Source: Arthrobacter sp. Alg241-R88
GTDB lineage: Bacteria; Actinomycetota; Actinomycetes; Actinomycetales; Micrococcaceae
DNA: 64,000 nucleotides
Direction: 5' to 3'
Assembly: GCF_900537115.1 (NCBI RefSeq)
Contig: NZ_UNRG01000001.1
Span: 497,121-561,120 of the forward strand
Below, piece by piece: positions 1 to 9,176 of this stretch. Position numbers and translations under genes: made by a program. Below the pieces are notes generated by a model. It was not told the origin of the DNA and made no database searches. It worked only from the letters and a program-made list of their open reading frames with translations. The number at the start of each line of letters is the position of its first letter. Position 1 is the first letter of the stretch.

Positions 1-384
1 CGGTGTTGCCGAAGGCAATGATTCCTCGGACTGGCCCCTCGAATGGGCCAATTCGCTTCTGGCTGCAAATTCCGGCATACTAGATGAGTTGTTCAAGCGC
101 TTCTTCGTGTCCCGATCCGGATAATGCCGGGTGCCAGGGTCCAAGTGGAAGACCAAACATAACCCCCTCCCCATGGAATTGCGGATTTGTATGCGTGCCA
201 AGCGCGACACGCCCGACCGCGGGGGTCGGTTACGCCGGCAAGGTGAGGAACCCGGATTCATCCGGATTCAGCTTGTGCGGCGGATGGTGGTTACGACCTC
301 AATTGCTTCGGCAGCCATACAACGAGTAAGTGAACAGGGCAGCCCCAACCAGGGGAAGCACAGACTGAAAGAGAGTCAGGCGAC
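1..384 (+). promoter_or_regulatory. upstream region and leader of the S10 operon
   Basis: No convincing gene is visible here. The stretch precedes rpsJ and probably contains the S10 operon promoter and a long untranslated leader. A weak -10-like CATACT lies at 76-81 without a clear -35. A small hairpin (CCGACC at 213-218 with GGTCGG at 224-229) lies in the presumed leader. TGGCCC at 32-37 and GGGCCA at 45-50 could form the tail of a terminator of the preceding gene. Promoter and leader boundaries are inferred from position only. Confidence 0.35.
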
Positions 385-693
385 ATGGCGGGACAAAAAA
401 TCCGCATCCGGCTGAAGTCATACGACCACGAGGTCATTGACGTTTCAGCACGGAAGATCGTTGAGACGGTCACGCGCGCAGGCGCAACGGTAGTTGGCCC
501 CGTGCCGCTGCCGACGGAGAAGAACGTGTACTGCGTCATCCGCTCTCCGCACAAGTACAAGGACAGCCGCGAGCACTTCGAAATGCGCACGCACAAGCGT
601 CTTATCGACATCATCGATCCCACGCCGAAGGCTGTTGACTCGCTTATGCGTCTCGACCTGCCGGCAGACGTGAACATCGAAATCAAGCTGTAG
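385..693 (+). CDS. rpsJ: 30S ribosomal protein S10
   Basis: S10 is a protein of the 30S head; in bacteria it also acts as NusE in transcription antitermination. The 102-residue product opens with the typical [18 protein letters not shown] and ends in ADVNIEIKL, the normal length and limits of the family. The ATG follows a GA-rich AAAGAGAG stretch. It is the first gene of the S10 operon, 17 bp before rplC, and by analogy with other bacteria is co-transcribed through rpsQ. Confidence 0.97.
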
Positions 694-710
694 GGAGGTG
701 CTGAGAGACT

Positions 711-1361
711 ATGACCGCAACCCGTAACGTAAAGGGCCTGCTGGGCACGAAGCTCGGCATGACCCAGGTCTGGGACGAGAACAACAAGCTCATCCCCGTC
801 ACTGTGGTCCAGGCAGATTCGAACGTCATCACCCAGCTGCGCAACGCAGAAGCTGATGGCTACGTAGCCGTACAGATCGGCTACGGCCAGATCGATCCCC
901 GCAAGGTCACCAAGCCGCTGGCTGGTCACTTTGAGAAGGCAGGCGTCACGCCTCGCCGCCACGTCGTCGAACTCCGTACCGCAGATGCTGCTGAGTACGA
1001 GCTGGGCCAGGAGCTCTCCGTAGAGGTCTTCGAAGCCGGCCAGAAGATCGACGTCATCGGCACCACCAAGGGTAAGGGCTTCGCCGGTGTTATGAAGCGT
1101 CACGGCTTCCACGGCGTTGGAGCTTCCCACGGTGCCCACAAGAACCACCGTAAGCCCGGTTCAATCGGTGGCGCATCCACCCCGAGCCGCGTCTTCAAGG
1201 GCATGAAAATGGCCGGCCGCATGGGCGCCGTTCGTCACACCACGCTGAACCTCACGGTTCACGCGGTTGACGTCGAGAAGTCGCTGCTCCTTATCAAGGG
1301 CGCCGTTCCCGGTGCCCGCGGCCAGGTCGTACTCGTACGCACCGCCGTGAAGGGAGCCTAG
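711..1361 (+). CDS. rplC: 50S ribosomal protein L3
   Basis: L3 is an early-assembling large-subunit protein whose loop reaches toward the peptidyl-transferase centre. The 216-aa product shows the family start [15 protein letters not shown] and the conserved central block [15 protein letters not shown], followed by [16 protein letters not shown], the segment carrying the Gln/His methylation region in other species. A GGGAGGT site lies about 13 nt before the ATG. It is followed within 5 bp by rplD. Confidence 0.97.
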   Translation: MTATRNVKGLLGTKLGMTQVWDENNKLIPVTVVQADSNVITQLRNAEADGYVAVQIGYGQIDPRKVTKPLAGHFEKAGVTPRRHVVELRTADAAEYELGQELSVEVFEAGQKIDVIGTTKGKGFAGVMKRHGFHGVGASHGAHKNHRKPGSIGGASTPSRVFKGMKMAGRMGAVRHTTLNLTVHAVDVEKSLLLIKGAVPGARGQVVLVRTAVKGA

Positions 1362-1365
1362 TTCA

Positions 1366-1989
1366 ATGGCTAACACTGTCCAGGTTGACCTGCCTGCAGA
1401 GATCTTCGACGTTCAGACCAACGTGCCGCTGCTGCACCAGGTCGTCGTTGCCCAGCTCGCTGCTGCTCGCCAGGGTACCCACAAGACCAAGACCCGCGCT
1501 GAAGTTTCCGGTGCAGGACGCAAGCCGTTCAAGCAGAAGGGCACCGGCCGCGCCCGTCAGGGTTCCATCCGTGCTCCTCACATGACCGGCGGTGGCATTG
1601 TCCACGGTCCCACTCCGCGTGACTACAGCCAGCGCACCCCCAAGAAGATGATTGCTGCTGCACTGCGCGGCGCACTGTCTGACCGGGCGCGTAACGGACG
1701 CATCCACGTTGTTGCCGAACTGGTTGAGGGCTCCAAGCCGTCCGCCAAGGGTGCACTTGCAACGCTGCGCGGCGTTTCCGACCGCAAGAACCTGCTGGTT
1801 GTCATCGAGCGCGCCAACGATGTTGCTGCACTGTCCGTGCGCAACCTCGCCGGTGTTCACGTTCTGTACGCAGACCAGCTGAACACCTACGACGTTCTCG
1901 TGTCTGATGACGTTGTCTTCACCAAGGCTGCCTACGAAGCATTCGTTGCCGGCAAGGCAGTGGCAAAGAACGAGGAGGATGCCAAGTGA
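1366..1989 (+). CDS. rplD: 50S ribosomal protein L4
   Basis: L4 binds 23S rRNA and lines the nascent-peptide exit tunnel; in E. coli it also represses the S10 operon. The 207-aa product has the tunnel-loop signature [18 protein letters not shown] around residues 50-67 and the [15 protein letters not shown] block after it. The usual C-terminal Rossmann-like part ends in a short Lys/Glu tail. Its stop overlaps the GTG of rplW by 4 nt (GTGA), indicating coupled translation. Confidence 0.97.
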   Translation: MANTVQVDLPAEIFDVQTNVPLLHQVVVAQLAAARQGTHKTKTRAEVSGAGRKPFKQKGTGRARQGSIRAPHMTGGGIVHGPTPRDYSQRTPKKMIAAALRGALSDRARNGRIHVVAELVEGSKPSAKGALATLRGVSDRKNLLVVIERANDVAALSVRNLAGVHVLYADQLNTYDVLVSDDVVFTKAAYEAFVAGKAVAKNEEDAK

Positions 1990-2291
1990 GTGCAGCCACC
2001 ATCAAGGATCCCCGCGACGTCGTGCTTGCGCCCGTCGTGTCGGAAAAGAGCTACGGCCTGATCGACGAGGGCAAGTACACCTTCCTGGTGGACCCCCGGT
2101 CGAACAAGACCGAGATCAAGCTGGCCGTGGAGAAGATCTTCTCCGTCAAGGTCGAATCGATCAACACCATCAACCGTGCCGGTAAGCGCAAGCGCACCAA
2201 ATTCGGATGGGGTACCCGCAAGAACACCAAGCGTGCGATTGTCACCCTCAAAGAAGGCACTATCGACATCTTCGGCGGTCCGCTCGCGTAG
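1986..2291 (+). CDS. rplW: 50S ribosomal protein L23
   Basis: L23 sits at the tunnel exit and is the docking site for trigger factor and SRP. The 101-aa sequence contains the family blocks [19 protein letters not shown] and [16 protein letters not shown], and ends with the usual [13 protein letters not shown]. The start is GTG, chosen because it overlaps the rplD stop by 4 nt and gives the normal N-terminus. A 29-bp gap containing an AGGA site separates it from rplB. Confidence 0.96.
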   Translation: MSAATIKDPRDVVLAPVVSEKSYGLIDEGKYTFLVDPRSNKTEIKLAVEKIFSVKVESINTINRAGKRKRTKFGWGTRKNTKRAIVTLKEGTIDIFGGPLA

Positions 2292-2320
2292 CGGAGACCA
2301 CTTTAACGAGGAAATAAATT

Positions 2321-3160
2321 ATGGGAATCCGTAAATACAAGCCGACTACCCCGGGCCGTCGTGGCTCGAGCGTAGCGGACTTCATCGAAATCACGCGGTC
2401 GACGCCGGAAAAGTCGTTGGTACGTCCGCTGCCCAAAAAGGGCGGCCGTAACAACACCGGTAAGATCACCACCCGTCACAAGGGTGGCGGACACAAGCGC
2501 CAGTACCGTCTGATCGACTTCCGTCGCCACGACAAGGACGGCGTTGACGCCCGCGTTGCTGAAATTGAGTACGATCCGAACCGTACGGCTCGCATCGCCC
2601 TCCTGCACTACGTTGATGGCACCAAGCGCTACATCATCGCGCCGAACAAGCTGTCCCAGGGTGACTTCGTAGAGGCAGGTGCCAACGCTGACATCAAGCC
2701 TGGCAACAACCTGCCCCTGCGCAACATCCCGGTGGGTACCGTTATCCACGCAGTTGAACTGCGCCCGGGTGGTGGCGCCAAGATGGGCCGCTCCGCCGGT
2801 GCATCCATCCAGCTCGTCGCCAAGGAAGGCCGCTTCGCCCAGCTGCGTCTGCCTTCCGGTGAAATCCGCAACGTTGACGTGCGCTGCCGCGCAACCGTCG
2901 GCGAGGTGGGCAACGCCGAGCAGTCCAACATCAACTGGGGCAAGGCCGGCCGCATGCGCTGGAAGGGCGTCCGCCCGACCGTCCGTGGTGTCGCCATGAA
3001 CCCGGTTGACCACCCGCACGGTGGTGGCGAGGGCAAGACGTCCGGTGGACGTAACCCCGTCAACCCGAACGGTCAGCGGGAAGGCCGCACCCGCCGCCCC
3101 AACAAAGAGAGCGACAAGCTTATTGTTCGTCGCCGTCGTACTGGCAAGAACAAGCGATAG
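2321..3160 (+). CDS. rplB: 50S ribosomal protein L2
   Basis: L2 is needed for subunit association and peptidyl-transferase activity. The 279-aa product is full length: N-terminal [20 protein letters not shown], an OB-fold RNA-binding half with [17 protein letters not shown], and the C-terminal [20 protein letters not shown], which contains the conserved histidine near the peptidyl-transferase centre. A GAGG site precedes the ATG. The gene sits in its standard place between rplW and rpsS. Confidence 0.97.
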   Translation: MGIRKYKPTTPGRRGSSVADFIEITRSTPEKSLVRPLPKKGGRNNTGKITTRHKGGGHKRQYRLIDFRRHDKDGVDARVAEIEYDPNRTARIALLHYVDGTKRYIIAPNKLSQGDFVEAGANADIKPGNNLPLRNIPVGTVIHAVELRPGGGAKMGRSAGASIQLVAKEGRFAQLRLPSGEIRNVDVRCRATVGEVGNAEQSNINWGKAGRMRWKGVRPTVRGVAMNPVDHPHGGGEGKTSGGRNPVNPNGQREGRTRRPNKESDKLIVRRRRTGKNKR

Positions 3161-3172
3161 GAGCCTGGACAC

Positions 3173-3454
3173 ATGCCACGCAGCCTGAAAAAAGGTCCTT
3201 TCGTTGACCAGCACCTCTTTGTGAAGGTAGCCAGGGAAAACGAAAAGGGCACCAAGAACGTCATCAAGACCTGGTCACGCCGTTCGATGATCATCCCCGA
3301 CATGCTCGGGCACACGATCGCCGTACACGACGGACGCAAGCACATCCCGGTGTTTGTTACTGAGTCGATGGTCGGGCACAAGCTCGGCGAATTCGCTCCC
3401 ACGCGGACATTCCGCGGCCATGTCAAGGACGACCGTAAGGGCAAGCGCCGCTAG
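3173..3454 (+). CDS. rpsS: 30S ribosomal protein S19
   Basis: S19 forms the S13-S19 pair in the 30S head and contacts the A-site tRNA region. The 93-aa product matches the family throughout: [34 protein letters not shown] and the carboxyl block [17 protein letters not shown]. The ATG lies 12 bp after the rplB stop, preceded by GGAG. A 38-bp gap with AGAAGGAAAG leads into rplV. Confidence 0.97.
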   Translation: MPRSLKKGPFVDQHLFVKVARENEKGTKNVIKTWSRRSMIIPDMLGHTIAVHDGRKHIPVFVTESMVGHKLGEFAPTRTFRGHVKDDRKGKRR

Positions 3455-3492
3455 GCGCCTGCACTTACGTCAAAGACGAGAGAAGGAAAGCA

Positions 3493-3858
3493 ATGGAAGC
3501 CAAGGCAATTGCGCGCCACATCCGCGTAACGCCTATGAAGGCCCGGCGCGTCGTCAACCTTGTTCGTGGTTTGCAAGCGAATGAGGCTCTGGCAATTCTG
3601 AAGTTTGCCCCACAGGCAGCTTCAGAGCCGGTATTCAAGGTAGTTCAGTCGGCAATCTCCAACGCCCGGGTCCTCGCGGACCGCGACGGCGTGGCGTTTG
3701 ACGAAGGCGACCTCATCATCAGCGAAGCGTTTGTTGATGAAGGCCCGACCATGAAGCGGTTCCAGCCGCGTGCCCAGGGTCGTGCATTTCAGATCAAGAA
3801 GCGCACCAGCCACATCACCGTGGTAGTCGCTACCCCGGAGAAAGAGGAGGCTCGCTAA
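3493..3858 (+). CDS. rplV: 50S ribosomal protein L22
   Basis: L22 binds 23S rRNA and, with L4, forms the tunnel constriction; its beta hairpin is a site of macrolide-resistance mutations in other bacteria. The 121-aa protein carries [20 protein letters not shown] at the start and the hairpin segment [20 protein letters not shown] toward the end. No insertion or deletion is evident in the hairpin. Its TAA directly abuts the GTG of rpsC. Confidence 0.96.
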   Translation: MEAKAIARHIRVTPMKARRVVNLVRGLQANEALAILKFAPQAASEPVFKVVQSAISNARVLADRDGVAFDEGDLIISEAFVDEGPTMKRFQPRAQGRAFQIKKRTSHITVVVATPEKEEAR

Positions 3859-4692
3859 GTGGGACAGAAAGTAAACCCGCACGGGTTCCGACTCGGCATC
3901 ACCACCGATCACGTATCGCACTGGTTCGCTGACAGCACCAAGGCCGGCCAGCGGTACAAGGACTTCGTTCGCGAAGACATCCGTATCCGCCAGCTCATGT
4001 CCACGGGCATGGAGCGCGCCGGTATCGCCAAGGTTGAGATCGAGCGCACCCGTGACCGCGTCCGCGTGGACATCCACACGGCCCGCCCGGGCATCGTCAT
4101 CGGCCGCCGTGGAGCAGAAGCAGACCGCATCCGCGGCGAGCTCGAAAAGCTCACCGGCAAGCAGGTCCAGCTGAACATCCTCGAGGTCAAGAACCCCGAG
4201 ATGGAAGCACAGCTTGTTGCCCAGGGCGTTGCTGAGCAGCTGACTTCACGTGTGGCTTTCCGCCGCGCAATGAAGAAGGCCATGCAGTCCGCACAGCGTG
4301 CAGGTGCCAAGGGCATCCGTATCGCCTGCTCCGGTCGACTGGGTGGCGCTGAAATGTCCCGCTCGGAGTTCTACCGCGAAGGCCGTGTGCCCCTGCACAC
4401 CCTCCGCGCGAACATCGACTACGGCTTCTACGAAGCCAAGACCACCTTCGGCCGCATCGGTGTGAAGGTTTGGATCTACAAGGGTGACGTCACCGCCAAG
4501 GAACTGGCCCAGCAGGCCGCTTCCGCCCCGTCCCGTGGCCGCGGTCCCAGCGACCGTCCGGGCCGCCCGGGTGGCGCTGACCGTGGTGACCGCCGCCGTC
4601 GCAACGACCGTCCGGCCGCTGACGCAGCTCCTGCTGCCGAGGCTCCGGCAGCTGAAGCTGCTGCTCCGGCAGCAGAAGGAGGACAGGCTTAA
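3859..4692 (+). CDS. rpsC: 30S ribosomal protein S3 with long Ala/Arg-rich tail
   Basis: S3 forms part of the mRNA entry channel of the 30S subunit. The 277-aa product has the normal KH domain (GxxG region [15 protein letters not shown] near residues 75-89) and a normal body to about residue 215. A 60-residue extension follows, first rich in Arg/Gly/Pro/Asp ([20 protein letters not shown]), then an Ala-Pro-Glu repeat. The GTG start directly follows the rplV stop and an AAAGAGGAGG site. Long S3 tails are common in actinobacteria; their role is unknown. Confidence 0.96.
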   Translation: MGQKVNPHGFRLGITTDHVSHWFADSTKAGQRYKDFVREDIRIRQLMSTGMERAGIAKVEIERTRDRVRVDIHTARPGIVIGRRGAEADRIRGELEKLTGKQVQLNILEVKNPEMEAQLVAQGVAEQLTSRVAFRRAMKKAMQSAQRAGAKGIRIACSGRLGGAEMSRSEFYREGRVPLHTLRANIDYGFYEAKTTFGRIGVKVWIYKGDVTAKELAQQAASAPSRGRGPSDRPGRPGGADRGDRRRRNDRPAADAAPAAEAPAAEAAAPAAEGGQA

Positions 4693-5109
4693 ATGCTTAT
4701 CCCACGTCGAGTCAAGCACCGTAAGCAGCACCACCCGGGTCGTTCCGGCGCTGCTACGGGCGGCACCAAGGTCACTTTCGGTGAGTACGGCATCCAGGCC
4801 CTGAGCCCGGCATACGTCACCAACCGTCAGATCGAGTCCGCCCGTATTGCCATGACCCGCCACATCAAGCGTGGCGGTAAGGTCTGGATCAACATCTACC
4901 CGGACCGTCCCCTCACCAAGAAGCCTGCCGAAACCCGCATGGGTTCCGGTAAGGGTTCACCGGAATGGTGGGTCGCAAACGTCAAGCCGGGTCGGGTTCT
5001 CTTTGAGATCTCCGGCGTCGAAGAATCGGTAGCACGCGAGGCCCTGCGCCTGGCAATCCACAAGCTCCCGTTGAAGGCACGCATTCTGCGTCGCGAAGGT
5101 GGTGAATAG
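4693..5109 (+). CDS. rplP: 50S ribosomal protein L16
   Basis: L16 helps position aminoacyl-tRNA at the A site of the 50S subunit. The 138-aa product has the invariant start [19 protein letters not shown] and the conserved [19 protein letters not shown] loop near residues 80-98. It begins immediately after the rpsC stop; the AGGAGG that serves it is inside the end of rpsC, so the two are probably translationally coupled. Confidence 0.97.
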   Translation: MLIPRRVKHRKQHHPGRSGAATGGTKVTFGEYGIQALSPAYVTNRQIESARIAMTRHIKRGGKVWINIYPDRPLTKKPAETRMGSGKGSPEWWVANVKPGRVLFEISGVEESVAREALRLAIHKLPLKARILRREGGE

Positions 5110-5111
5110 AA

Positions 5112-5441
5112 ATGGCAGTAGGATCCAAGGATCTGGCTCCCGCACAGCTGGACGGTTTCGACAACGAGCGTCTCGTTGAAGAACTCCGCAAGGCCAAGGA
5201 AGAGCTGTTCAACCTGCGTTTCCAGTCCGCCACCGGACAGCTGGAGAACCACGGTCGTCTGCGCGCGGTAAAGAAGGACATCGCCCGCATCTACACCGTT
5301 CTCCGTGAGCGCGAGCTGGGCATTCGTGCCGAGGTTGCCGCACCGGTTGTGGAAGCCAAGGAAGAAAAGAAGTCCAAGAAGGCAGCAACCAAGAAGGCCG
5401 ACAAGGCTGAAACGGTTGAGACCGAGGAGGATGCCAAGTGA
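5112..5441 (+). CDS. rpmC: 50S ribosomal protein L29 with charged C-terminal extension
   Basis: L29 lies near the tunnel exit beside L23. Typical L29 is about 65-70 aa; this one is 109 aa. The family core ([20 protein letters not shown] and [15 protein letters not shown]) is at residues 16-75, followed by about 35 residues rich in Lys, Glu and Ala (for example [20 protein letters not shown]). The ATG is 2 bp past the rplP stop with a GAAGGTGG site upstream. The stop overlaps the rpsQ GTG by 4 nt. Confidence 0.96.
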   Translation: MAVGSKDLAPAQLDGFDNERLVEELRKAKEELFNLRFQSATGQLENHGRLRAVKKDIARIYTVLRERELGIRAEVAAPVVEAKEEKKSKKAATKKADKAETVETEEDAK

Positions 5442-5743
5442 GTGAAAAGGACGAGAACGTGACCGAAACTGCTACCGCAGCCACGGCTGAGCAGCGCGGT
5501 TACCGCAAGACGCGTCGCGGCTACGTGGTCTCTGACAAGATGGAAAAGACCATCGTTGTCCAGGTTGAAGACCGCGTGAAGCACGCCCTGTACGGCAAGG
5601 TCATCCGCCGTACCTCCAAGGTCAAGGCTCACGACGAAGAGAACACCGCCGGCATCGGCGACCTCGTTGTCATCGCCGAGACCCGTCCGCTGTCCGCCAC
5701 CAAGAACTGGCGGCTCGTGGAGATCCTCGAGAAGGCCAAGTAG
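5438..5743 (+). CDS. rpsQ: 30S ribosomal protein S17
   Basis: S17 is a primary 16S rRNA-binding OB-fold protein needed for early 30S assembly. The 101-aa product has a short acidic N-terminal extension, then the family blocks [20 protein letters not shown] and [19 protein letters not shown], and ends [17 protein letters not shown] (here [13 protein letters not shown]). GTG start overlapping rpmC (GTGA). It is the last gene of the S10 transcription unit; a strong intrinsic terminator follows 20 bp later. Confidence 0.96.
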   Translation: MSEKDENVTETATAATAEQRGYRKTRRGYVVSDKMEKTIVVQVEDRVKHALYGKVIRRTSKVKAHDEENTAGIGDLVVIAETRPLSATKNWRLVEILEKAK

Positions 5744-5763
5744 CACCTGCTGCTTCGGTATCC

Positions 5764-5803
5764 GGAAGCCCCTGCTCCCTTTGGGAGCGGGGGCTTCCGC
5801 GTT
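5764..5803 (+). terminator. intrinsic terminator of the S10 operon
   Basis: A 16-bp stem (GGAAGCCCCTGCTCCC at 5764-5779 with GGGAGCGGGGGCTTCC at 5783-5798, one G-T pair, TTT loop) followed by CGCGTTT. It separates the S10 operon from the repeat island and the spc promoter, so S10 and spc appear to be separate transcription units here. Confidence 0.85.
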
Positions 5804-5835
5804 TAACAGCCGCCGCCGGGCACGCTTTGGGGACC

Positions 5836-5916
5836 GGACGACGGCGGTGCCGCGGTTTCCTGCCCACGTGGCATCCAGGGTGGGCCAAAAGGCTGCCGTG
5901 CGTGACGCCGTCGTCC
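5836..5916. repeat. 80-bp imperfect palindromic repeat, copy 1
   Basis: Bounded by the inverted ends GGACGACGGCG and CGCCGTCGTCC. Most of it matches the copy at 6052-6127 in the same orientation, including the shared block GTGCGTGACGCCGTCGTCC and the inner CCAAAAGGCTG / ACAAAAGGCTG. No reading frame is evident. The two copies flank the nested palindrome at 5923-6025, so the three parts may be one composite element. Confidence 0.75.
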
Positions 5917-5922
5917 CCCCTC

Positions 5923-6025
5923 GACGCTCTCTCACTTAACGCCTGTTTTTGGCCGACGCTCTCTCACTTCTCCCAGAAAAGTGAGAGAGCGCTGGCCAAA
6001 AAGGCGCATTAAGTGAGAGAGCGTC
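5923..6025. repeat. 103-bp nested palindrome with four GCTCTCTCACTT arms
   Basis: Outer arms GACGCTCTCTCACTTAA (5923-5939) and its exact complement (6009-6025). Middle arms GCCTGTTTTTGGCC (5941-5954) against GGCCAAAAAGGC (5994-6005). Inner arms CGCTCTCTCACTT (5957-5969) and its exact complement (5979-5991) around a 9-nt loop. The same 12-13-bp word is thus present four times. It could extrude as a cruciform or fold as a long RNA hairpin. It contains no gene. Confidence 0.85.
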
Positions 6026-6051
6026 CCAGCGTGCGGGAGGTGGTGGGGCTT

Positions 6052-6127
6052 ACGACGGCGGTGGCGCGTCCTGGGGGAGTGGCACCCAGAGCGGGACAAA
6101 AGGCTGAGGTGCGTGACGCCGTCGTCC
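6052..6127. repeat. 76-bp imperfect palindromic repeat, copy 2
   Basis: Direct repeat of 5838-5916 with scattered substitutions and a 3-bp gap. It starts ACGACGGCGGTG and ends GTGCGTGACGCCGTCGTCC, so it carries the same 9-bp inverted ends ACGACGGCG / CGCCGTCGT. It lies just upstream of the spc promoter region. Confidence 0.75.
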
Positions 6128-6169
6128 GTCTTGCGGGGGAGCGCCGGCGGTGATATGGGGATGGGCGGA

Positions 6170-6429
6170 AAACGTGCTAGGATATTGAGTTTGTATGGCG
6201 CCTTCAGTGTGCCGACATCAACCTCGTAAACAAGCGTGCCACGGCATAGTGCCCCCTTGCGCCCAGGATCTCCTGGACCGGATGGGAGCAACTGCTTCTG
6301 GCACGGGCGTTTAGGCCTGGTCTGGCAAAATCCAGGCAGGTCAAGAGACACCCCGATCAACCGTTCCGCAAGGCTCATTCCGTAGGAAGATTTTCGGTCT
6401 GAGAACCGGCGCGACGCAAGGAGTAAATA
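6170..6429 (+). promoter_or_regulatory. spc operon promoter and roughly 240-nt leader
   Basis: A -10-like TAGGAT lies at 6178-6183, in a local AT-richer patch after the repeat island; no good -35 is visible. Transcription from here would give a leader of about 240 nt before the rplN GTG, without an evident ORF. The segment from 6270 on contains several complementary blocks (for example CAGGATCTCCTG near 6263 and CTGGTCTGGCAAAATCCAG near 6317). The length and structure suggest post-transcriptional control; the mechanism is unknown. The start codon is preceded by AAGGAG. Confidence 0.45.
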
Positions 6430-6798
6430 GTGATTCAGCAGGAGTCGCGACTCAAGGTCGCCGACAACACGGGTGCTAAGGAAATCCTTACCATTCGCGT
6501 TCTCGGTGGATCCGGCCGTCGCTACGCAGGCATCGGTGACGTCATTGTCGCCACCGTCAAGGATGCAATCCCCGGCGGCAACGTAAAGAAGGGCGATGTT
6601 GTTAAGGCAGTCATCGTCCGTACCAAGAAGGAACGCCGCCGTGCGGATGGTTCCTACATCAAGTTTGACGAGAACGCAGCTGTGATCCTGAAGGGCGACG
6701 GTGACCCCCGCGGTACCCGTATCTTCGGACCGGTTGGTCGTGAACTGCGTGACAAGAAGTTCATGAAGATCGTTTCTCTGGCTCCGGAGGTGCTCTAG
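6430..6798 (+). CDS. rplN: 50S ribosomal protein L14
   Basis: L14 contributes to an intersubunit bridge and is the binding site of the silencing factor RsfS in other bacteria. The 122-aa product is collinear with the family: [20 protein letters not shown], the [19 protein letters not shown] block and the C-terminal [20 protein letters not shown]. The GTG start is supported by the AAGGAG site about 8 nt upstream and by the normal N-terminus. It is the first gene of the spc operon. Confidence 0.97.
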   Translation: MIQQESRLKVADNTGAKEILTIRVLGGSGRRYAGIGDVIVATVKDAIPGGNVKKGDVVKAVIVRTKKERRRADGSYIKFDENAAVILKGDGDPRGTRIFGPVGRELRDKKFMKIVSLAPEVL

Positions 6799-6801
6799 TC
6801 C

Positions 6802-7161
6802 ATGGCTAAGATCAAGAAGGGTGACCTGGTTCAGGTCATCACTGGCGCCAAGGCTGAGCGCGGCGGCGACCGCGGCAAGCAGGGCAAGGTCCTGCGCGTG
6901 TTCCCCGAGACCAACCGCGTGCTGGTCGAAGGCATCAACCGCGTAACCAAGCACACCAAGGTCGGTCAGTCGCAGCGCGGCACCAAGACCGGTGGCATCG
7001 AAGTTGTTGAAGCTTCGATCCACATCTCCAACGTGGCTCTGGTTGACCCGTCCACCAAGAAGCCCACCCGCGTCGGTTTCCGCACCGAGACCGTAGAGCG
7101 CAATGGCGTGAAGCGTGAAGTGCGCGTGCGCGTGGCCAAGAGCTCAGGGAAGGACATCTAA
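6802..7161 (+). CDS. rplX: 50S ribosomal protein L24
   Basis: L24 is one of the assembly-initiating 50S proteins, near the tunnel exit. The 119-aa product has a KOW motif at the start ([20 protein letters not shown], then [20 protein letters not shown]) and the usual [20 protein letters not shown] segment. It starts 3 bp after rplN, behind GGAGGTG inside the end of that gene. Its TAA shares one base with the rplE ATG. Confidence 0.97.
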   Translation: MAKIKKGDLVQVITGAKAERGGDRGKQGKVLRVFPETNRVLVEGINRVTKHTKVGQSQRGTKTGGIEVVEASIHISNVALVDPSTKKPTRVGFRTETVERNGVKREVRVRVAKSSGKDI

Positions 7162-7742
7162 TGACTGAGACTCTCGAGACTCCGGCAACGAAGATCGTTC
7201 CTCGTCTGAAGACCAAGTACGCCGATTCCATCAAGAGCACGCTCATCGAGGAATTCAAGTACGAAAACGTCAACCAGGTTCCGCGCCTCGTGAAGGTCGT
7301 TGTGAACATGGGTGTTGGAGATGCCGCCAAGGACTCCAAGCTGATCGACGGCGCTGTCCGCGACCTCACCCAGATCACCGGCCAGAAGCCGCAGGTAACC
7401 AAGGCCCGTAAGTCGATCGCTCAGTTCAAGCTGCGCGAAGGCATGCCCATCGGTGCACACGCCACACTCCGTGGCGACCGCATGTGGGAATTCCTGGACC
7501 GTCTGGTCACCCTCGCACTGCCCCGTATCAGGGACTTCCGTGGTCTCTCCGGCAAGCAGTTCGACGGTAACGGCAACTACACCTTCGGTCTGACCGAGCA
7601 GGTTATGTTCCACGAGATCGACCAGGACAAGATCGACCGCGTCCGCGGTATGGACATCACGGTTGTCACCACTGCCAAGACCGATGACGAAGGCCGCGCG
7701 CTGCTCAAGGCGCTTGGTTTCCCGTTCAAGGCCGAAGATTAA
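7161..7742 (+). CDS. rplE: 50S ribosomal protein L5
   Basis: L5 binds 5S rRNA and contacts P-site tRNA in the central protuberance. The 193-aa product carries [20 protein letters not shown], the [20 protein letters not shown] block and the C-terminal [21 protein letters not shown] short N-terminal extension ([19 protein letters not shown]) is usual in actinobacteria. Downstream, the rpsN (S14) gene found here in many bacteria is absent; a 94-bp gap leads straight to rpsH. Confidence 0.97.
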   Translation: MTETLETPATKIVPRLKTKYADSIKSTLIEEFKYENVNQVPRLVKVVVNMGVGDAAKDSKLIDGAVRDLTQITGQKPQVTKARKSIAQFKLREGMPIGAHATLRGDRMWEFLDRLVTLALPRIRDFRGLSGKQFDGNGNYTFGLTEQVMFHEIDQDKIDRVRGMDITVVTTAKTDDEGRALLKALGFPFKAED

Positions 7743-7836
7743 TCTAACTACGTAAAAGGTCCGGCGGTCCGGCTCCTGAATCCGTTCAGGCAAGCAGCAC
7801 CGCGGAAACCGTTATGAGGAAGGGCAAGAGCCCACA

Positions 7837-8235
7837 ATGACAATGACAGATCCTGTCGCAGACATGCTTACGCGTCTGCGCAATGCAAACTCGGCATACC
7901 ACGATTCCGTGTCCATGCCGTACAGCAAGCTCAAGGCACGCGTTGCTGACATCCTCAAGGCCGAAGGCTTCATTGCCGGCTGGAAGGAAGAAGACGCTGA
8001 GGTTGGCAAGAAGCTGACCATCGAGCTCAAGTTCGGACCGAACCGCGAGCGTTCAATCGCTGGTGTTCGTCGTATTTCCAAGCCGGGACTGCGCGTTTAC
8101 GCAAAGTCCACCAACCTGCCGCACGTGCTGGGTGGCCTGGGTGTCGCAATCCTGTCCACCTCTTCCGGCCTCCTGACTGACAAGCAGGCCGGCAAGAAGG
8201 GCGTGGGCGGCGAAGTCCTCGCTTACGTCTGGTAA
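7837..8235 (+). CDS. rpsH: 30S ribosomal protein S8
   Basis: S8 binds the 16S rRNA central domain and in E. coli represses the spc operon. The 132-aa product opens with [20 protein letters not shown] and ends with the conserved [30 protein letters not shown] site lies about 20 nt and AAGAG about 8 nt upstream of the ATG; the two start candidates ATGACA-ATGACA are 6 nt apart and cannot be told apart. The gap before it holds a small hairpin (CCTGAA 7775-7780 / TTCAGG 7785-7790) where rpsN is expected. Confidence 0.96.
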   Translation: MTMTDPVADMLTRLRNANSAYHDSVSMPYSKLKARVADILKAEGFIAGWKEEDAEVGKKLTIELKFGPNRERSIAGVRRISKPGLRVYAKSTNLPHVLGGLGVAILSTSSGLLTDKQAGKKGVGGEVLAYVW

Positions 8236-8253
8236 CGGGAAAGGAAGAGAATA

Positions 8254-8790
8254 ATGTCACGTATTGGACGTCTCCCCATCACCGTTCCTGCCGGCGTTGA
8301 GGTCAAGGTTGACGGCTCTGTCGTCAGCGTCAAGGGTTCCAAGGGCGAGCTGAACCACACTGTGGCCAGCCCGATCGAGGTCACCCTGGATGCAGACACC
8401 CTGACTGTCGCCCGCCCGAACGACGAGCGCGCCTCCCGTTCACTCCACGGCCTGACCCGCACCCTGATCTCCAACATGATCGAGGGCGTTACCAAGGGCT
8501 ACGAGAAGAAGCTTGAAATCGTCGGTACCGGTTACCGCGTTCAGGCCAAGGGATCTGACCTTGAGTTCGCTCTCGGCTTCAGCCACCCGGTCAATGTCTC
8601 CGCACCGGAGGGCATCACCTTTGCAGTTGAGACCCCGACCAAGCTCTCTGTTTCAGGTATCAACAAGCAGCAGGTCGGCGAGGTTGCTGCCAACATTCGC
8701 AAGCTGCGGAAGCCGGACCCCTACAAGGGCAAGGGCATCCGTTACGCCGGCGAAGTCATCCGCCGCAAGGTCGGAAAGGCTGGTAAGTAA
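8254..8790 (+). CDS. rplF: 50S ribosomal protein L6
   Basis: L6 lies at the base of the L7/L12 stalk near the GTPase-associated centre. The 178-aa product has the two tandem L6 domains: [20 protein letters not shown] at the start and, in the second, the signature [30 protein letters not shown] site precedes the ATG. It ends 2 bp before rplR. Confidence 0.97.
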   Translation: MSRIGRLPITVPAGVEVKVDGSVVSVKGSKGELNHTVASPIEVTLDADTLTVARPNDERASRSLHGLTRTLISNMIEGVTKGYEKKLEIVGTGYRVQAKGSDLEFALGFSHPVNVSAPEGITFAVETPTKLSVSGINKQQVGEVAANIRKLRKPDPYKGKGIRYAGEVIRRKVGKAGK

Positions 8791-8792
8791 CC

Positions 8793-9176
8793 ATGGCCAT
8801 CTCAATTAACAAGAAGCGTACGAACAAGAGCAAGTCTGCCCAGCGCAGCCGCCGCCAGCTTCGTATCCGTAAGCGCATCTCCGGTACGGCTGTACGTCCT
8901 CGTCTGGTCGTCAACCGTTCCGCACGCCACGTATTCGTCCAGGTTGTCGATGACACCAAGGGCCTGACCGTAGCGAGCGCCTCCACTCTGGAAGCCGACC
9001 TTCGTGCATTCGACGGCGACAAGACTGCCAAGGCCAAGCGCGTTGGCGAACTCGTCGCAGAGCGTGCCAAGGCTGCCGGTATCGAAGCTGTTGTCTTCGA
9101 CCGCGGTGGTAACAAGTACCACGGCCGGATCGCCGCCGTCGCTGACGGTGCACGTGAAGGTGGGCTGTCACTGTGA
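8793..9176 (+). CDS. rplR: 50S ribosomal protein L18
   Basis: L18 binds 5S rRNA and brings it to the central protuberance together with L5. The 127-aa product shows the basic N-terminus ([20 protein letters not shown]), the [20 protein letters not shown] block and the C-terminal [20 protein letters not shown]. Its stop overlaps the rpsE GTG by 4 nt, which sets the start of the next gene. Confidence 0.97.
   Translation: MAISINKKRTNKSKSAQRSRRQLRIRKRISGTAVRPRLVVNRSARHVFVQVVDDTKGLTVASASTLEADLRAFDGDKTAKAKRVGELVAERAKAAGIEAVVFDRGGNKYHGRIAAVADGAREGGLSL

Noticed and set aside
1..120. 3' end of tuf expected before rpsJ
   Set aside because: No reading frame in the first 120 bases matches the EF-Tu C-terminus.
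5932..7023. 363-residue minus-strand frame across the spc leader, rplN and rplX
   Set aside because: Overlaps the repeat island and two certain ribosomal genes; no domain.
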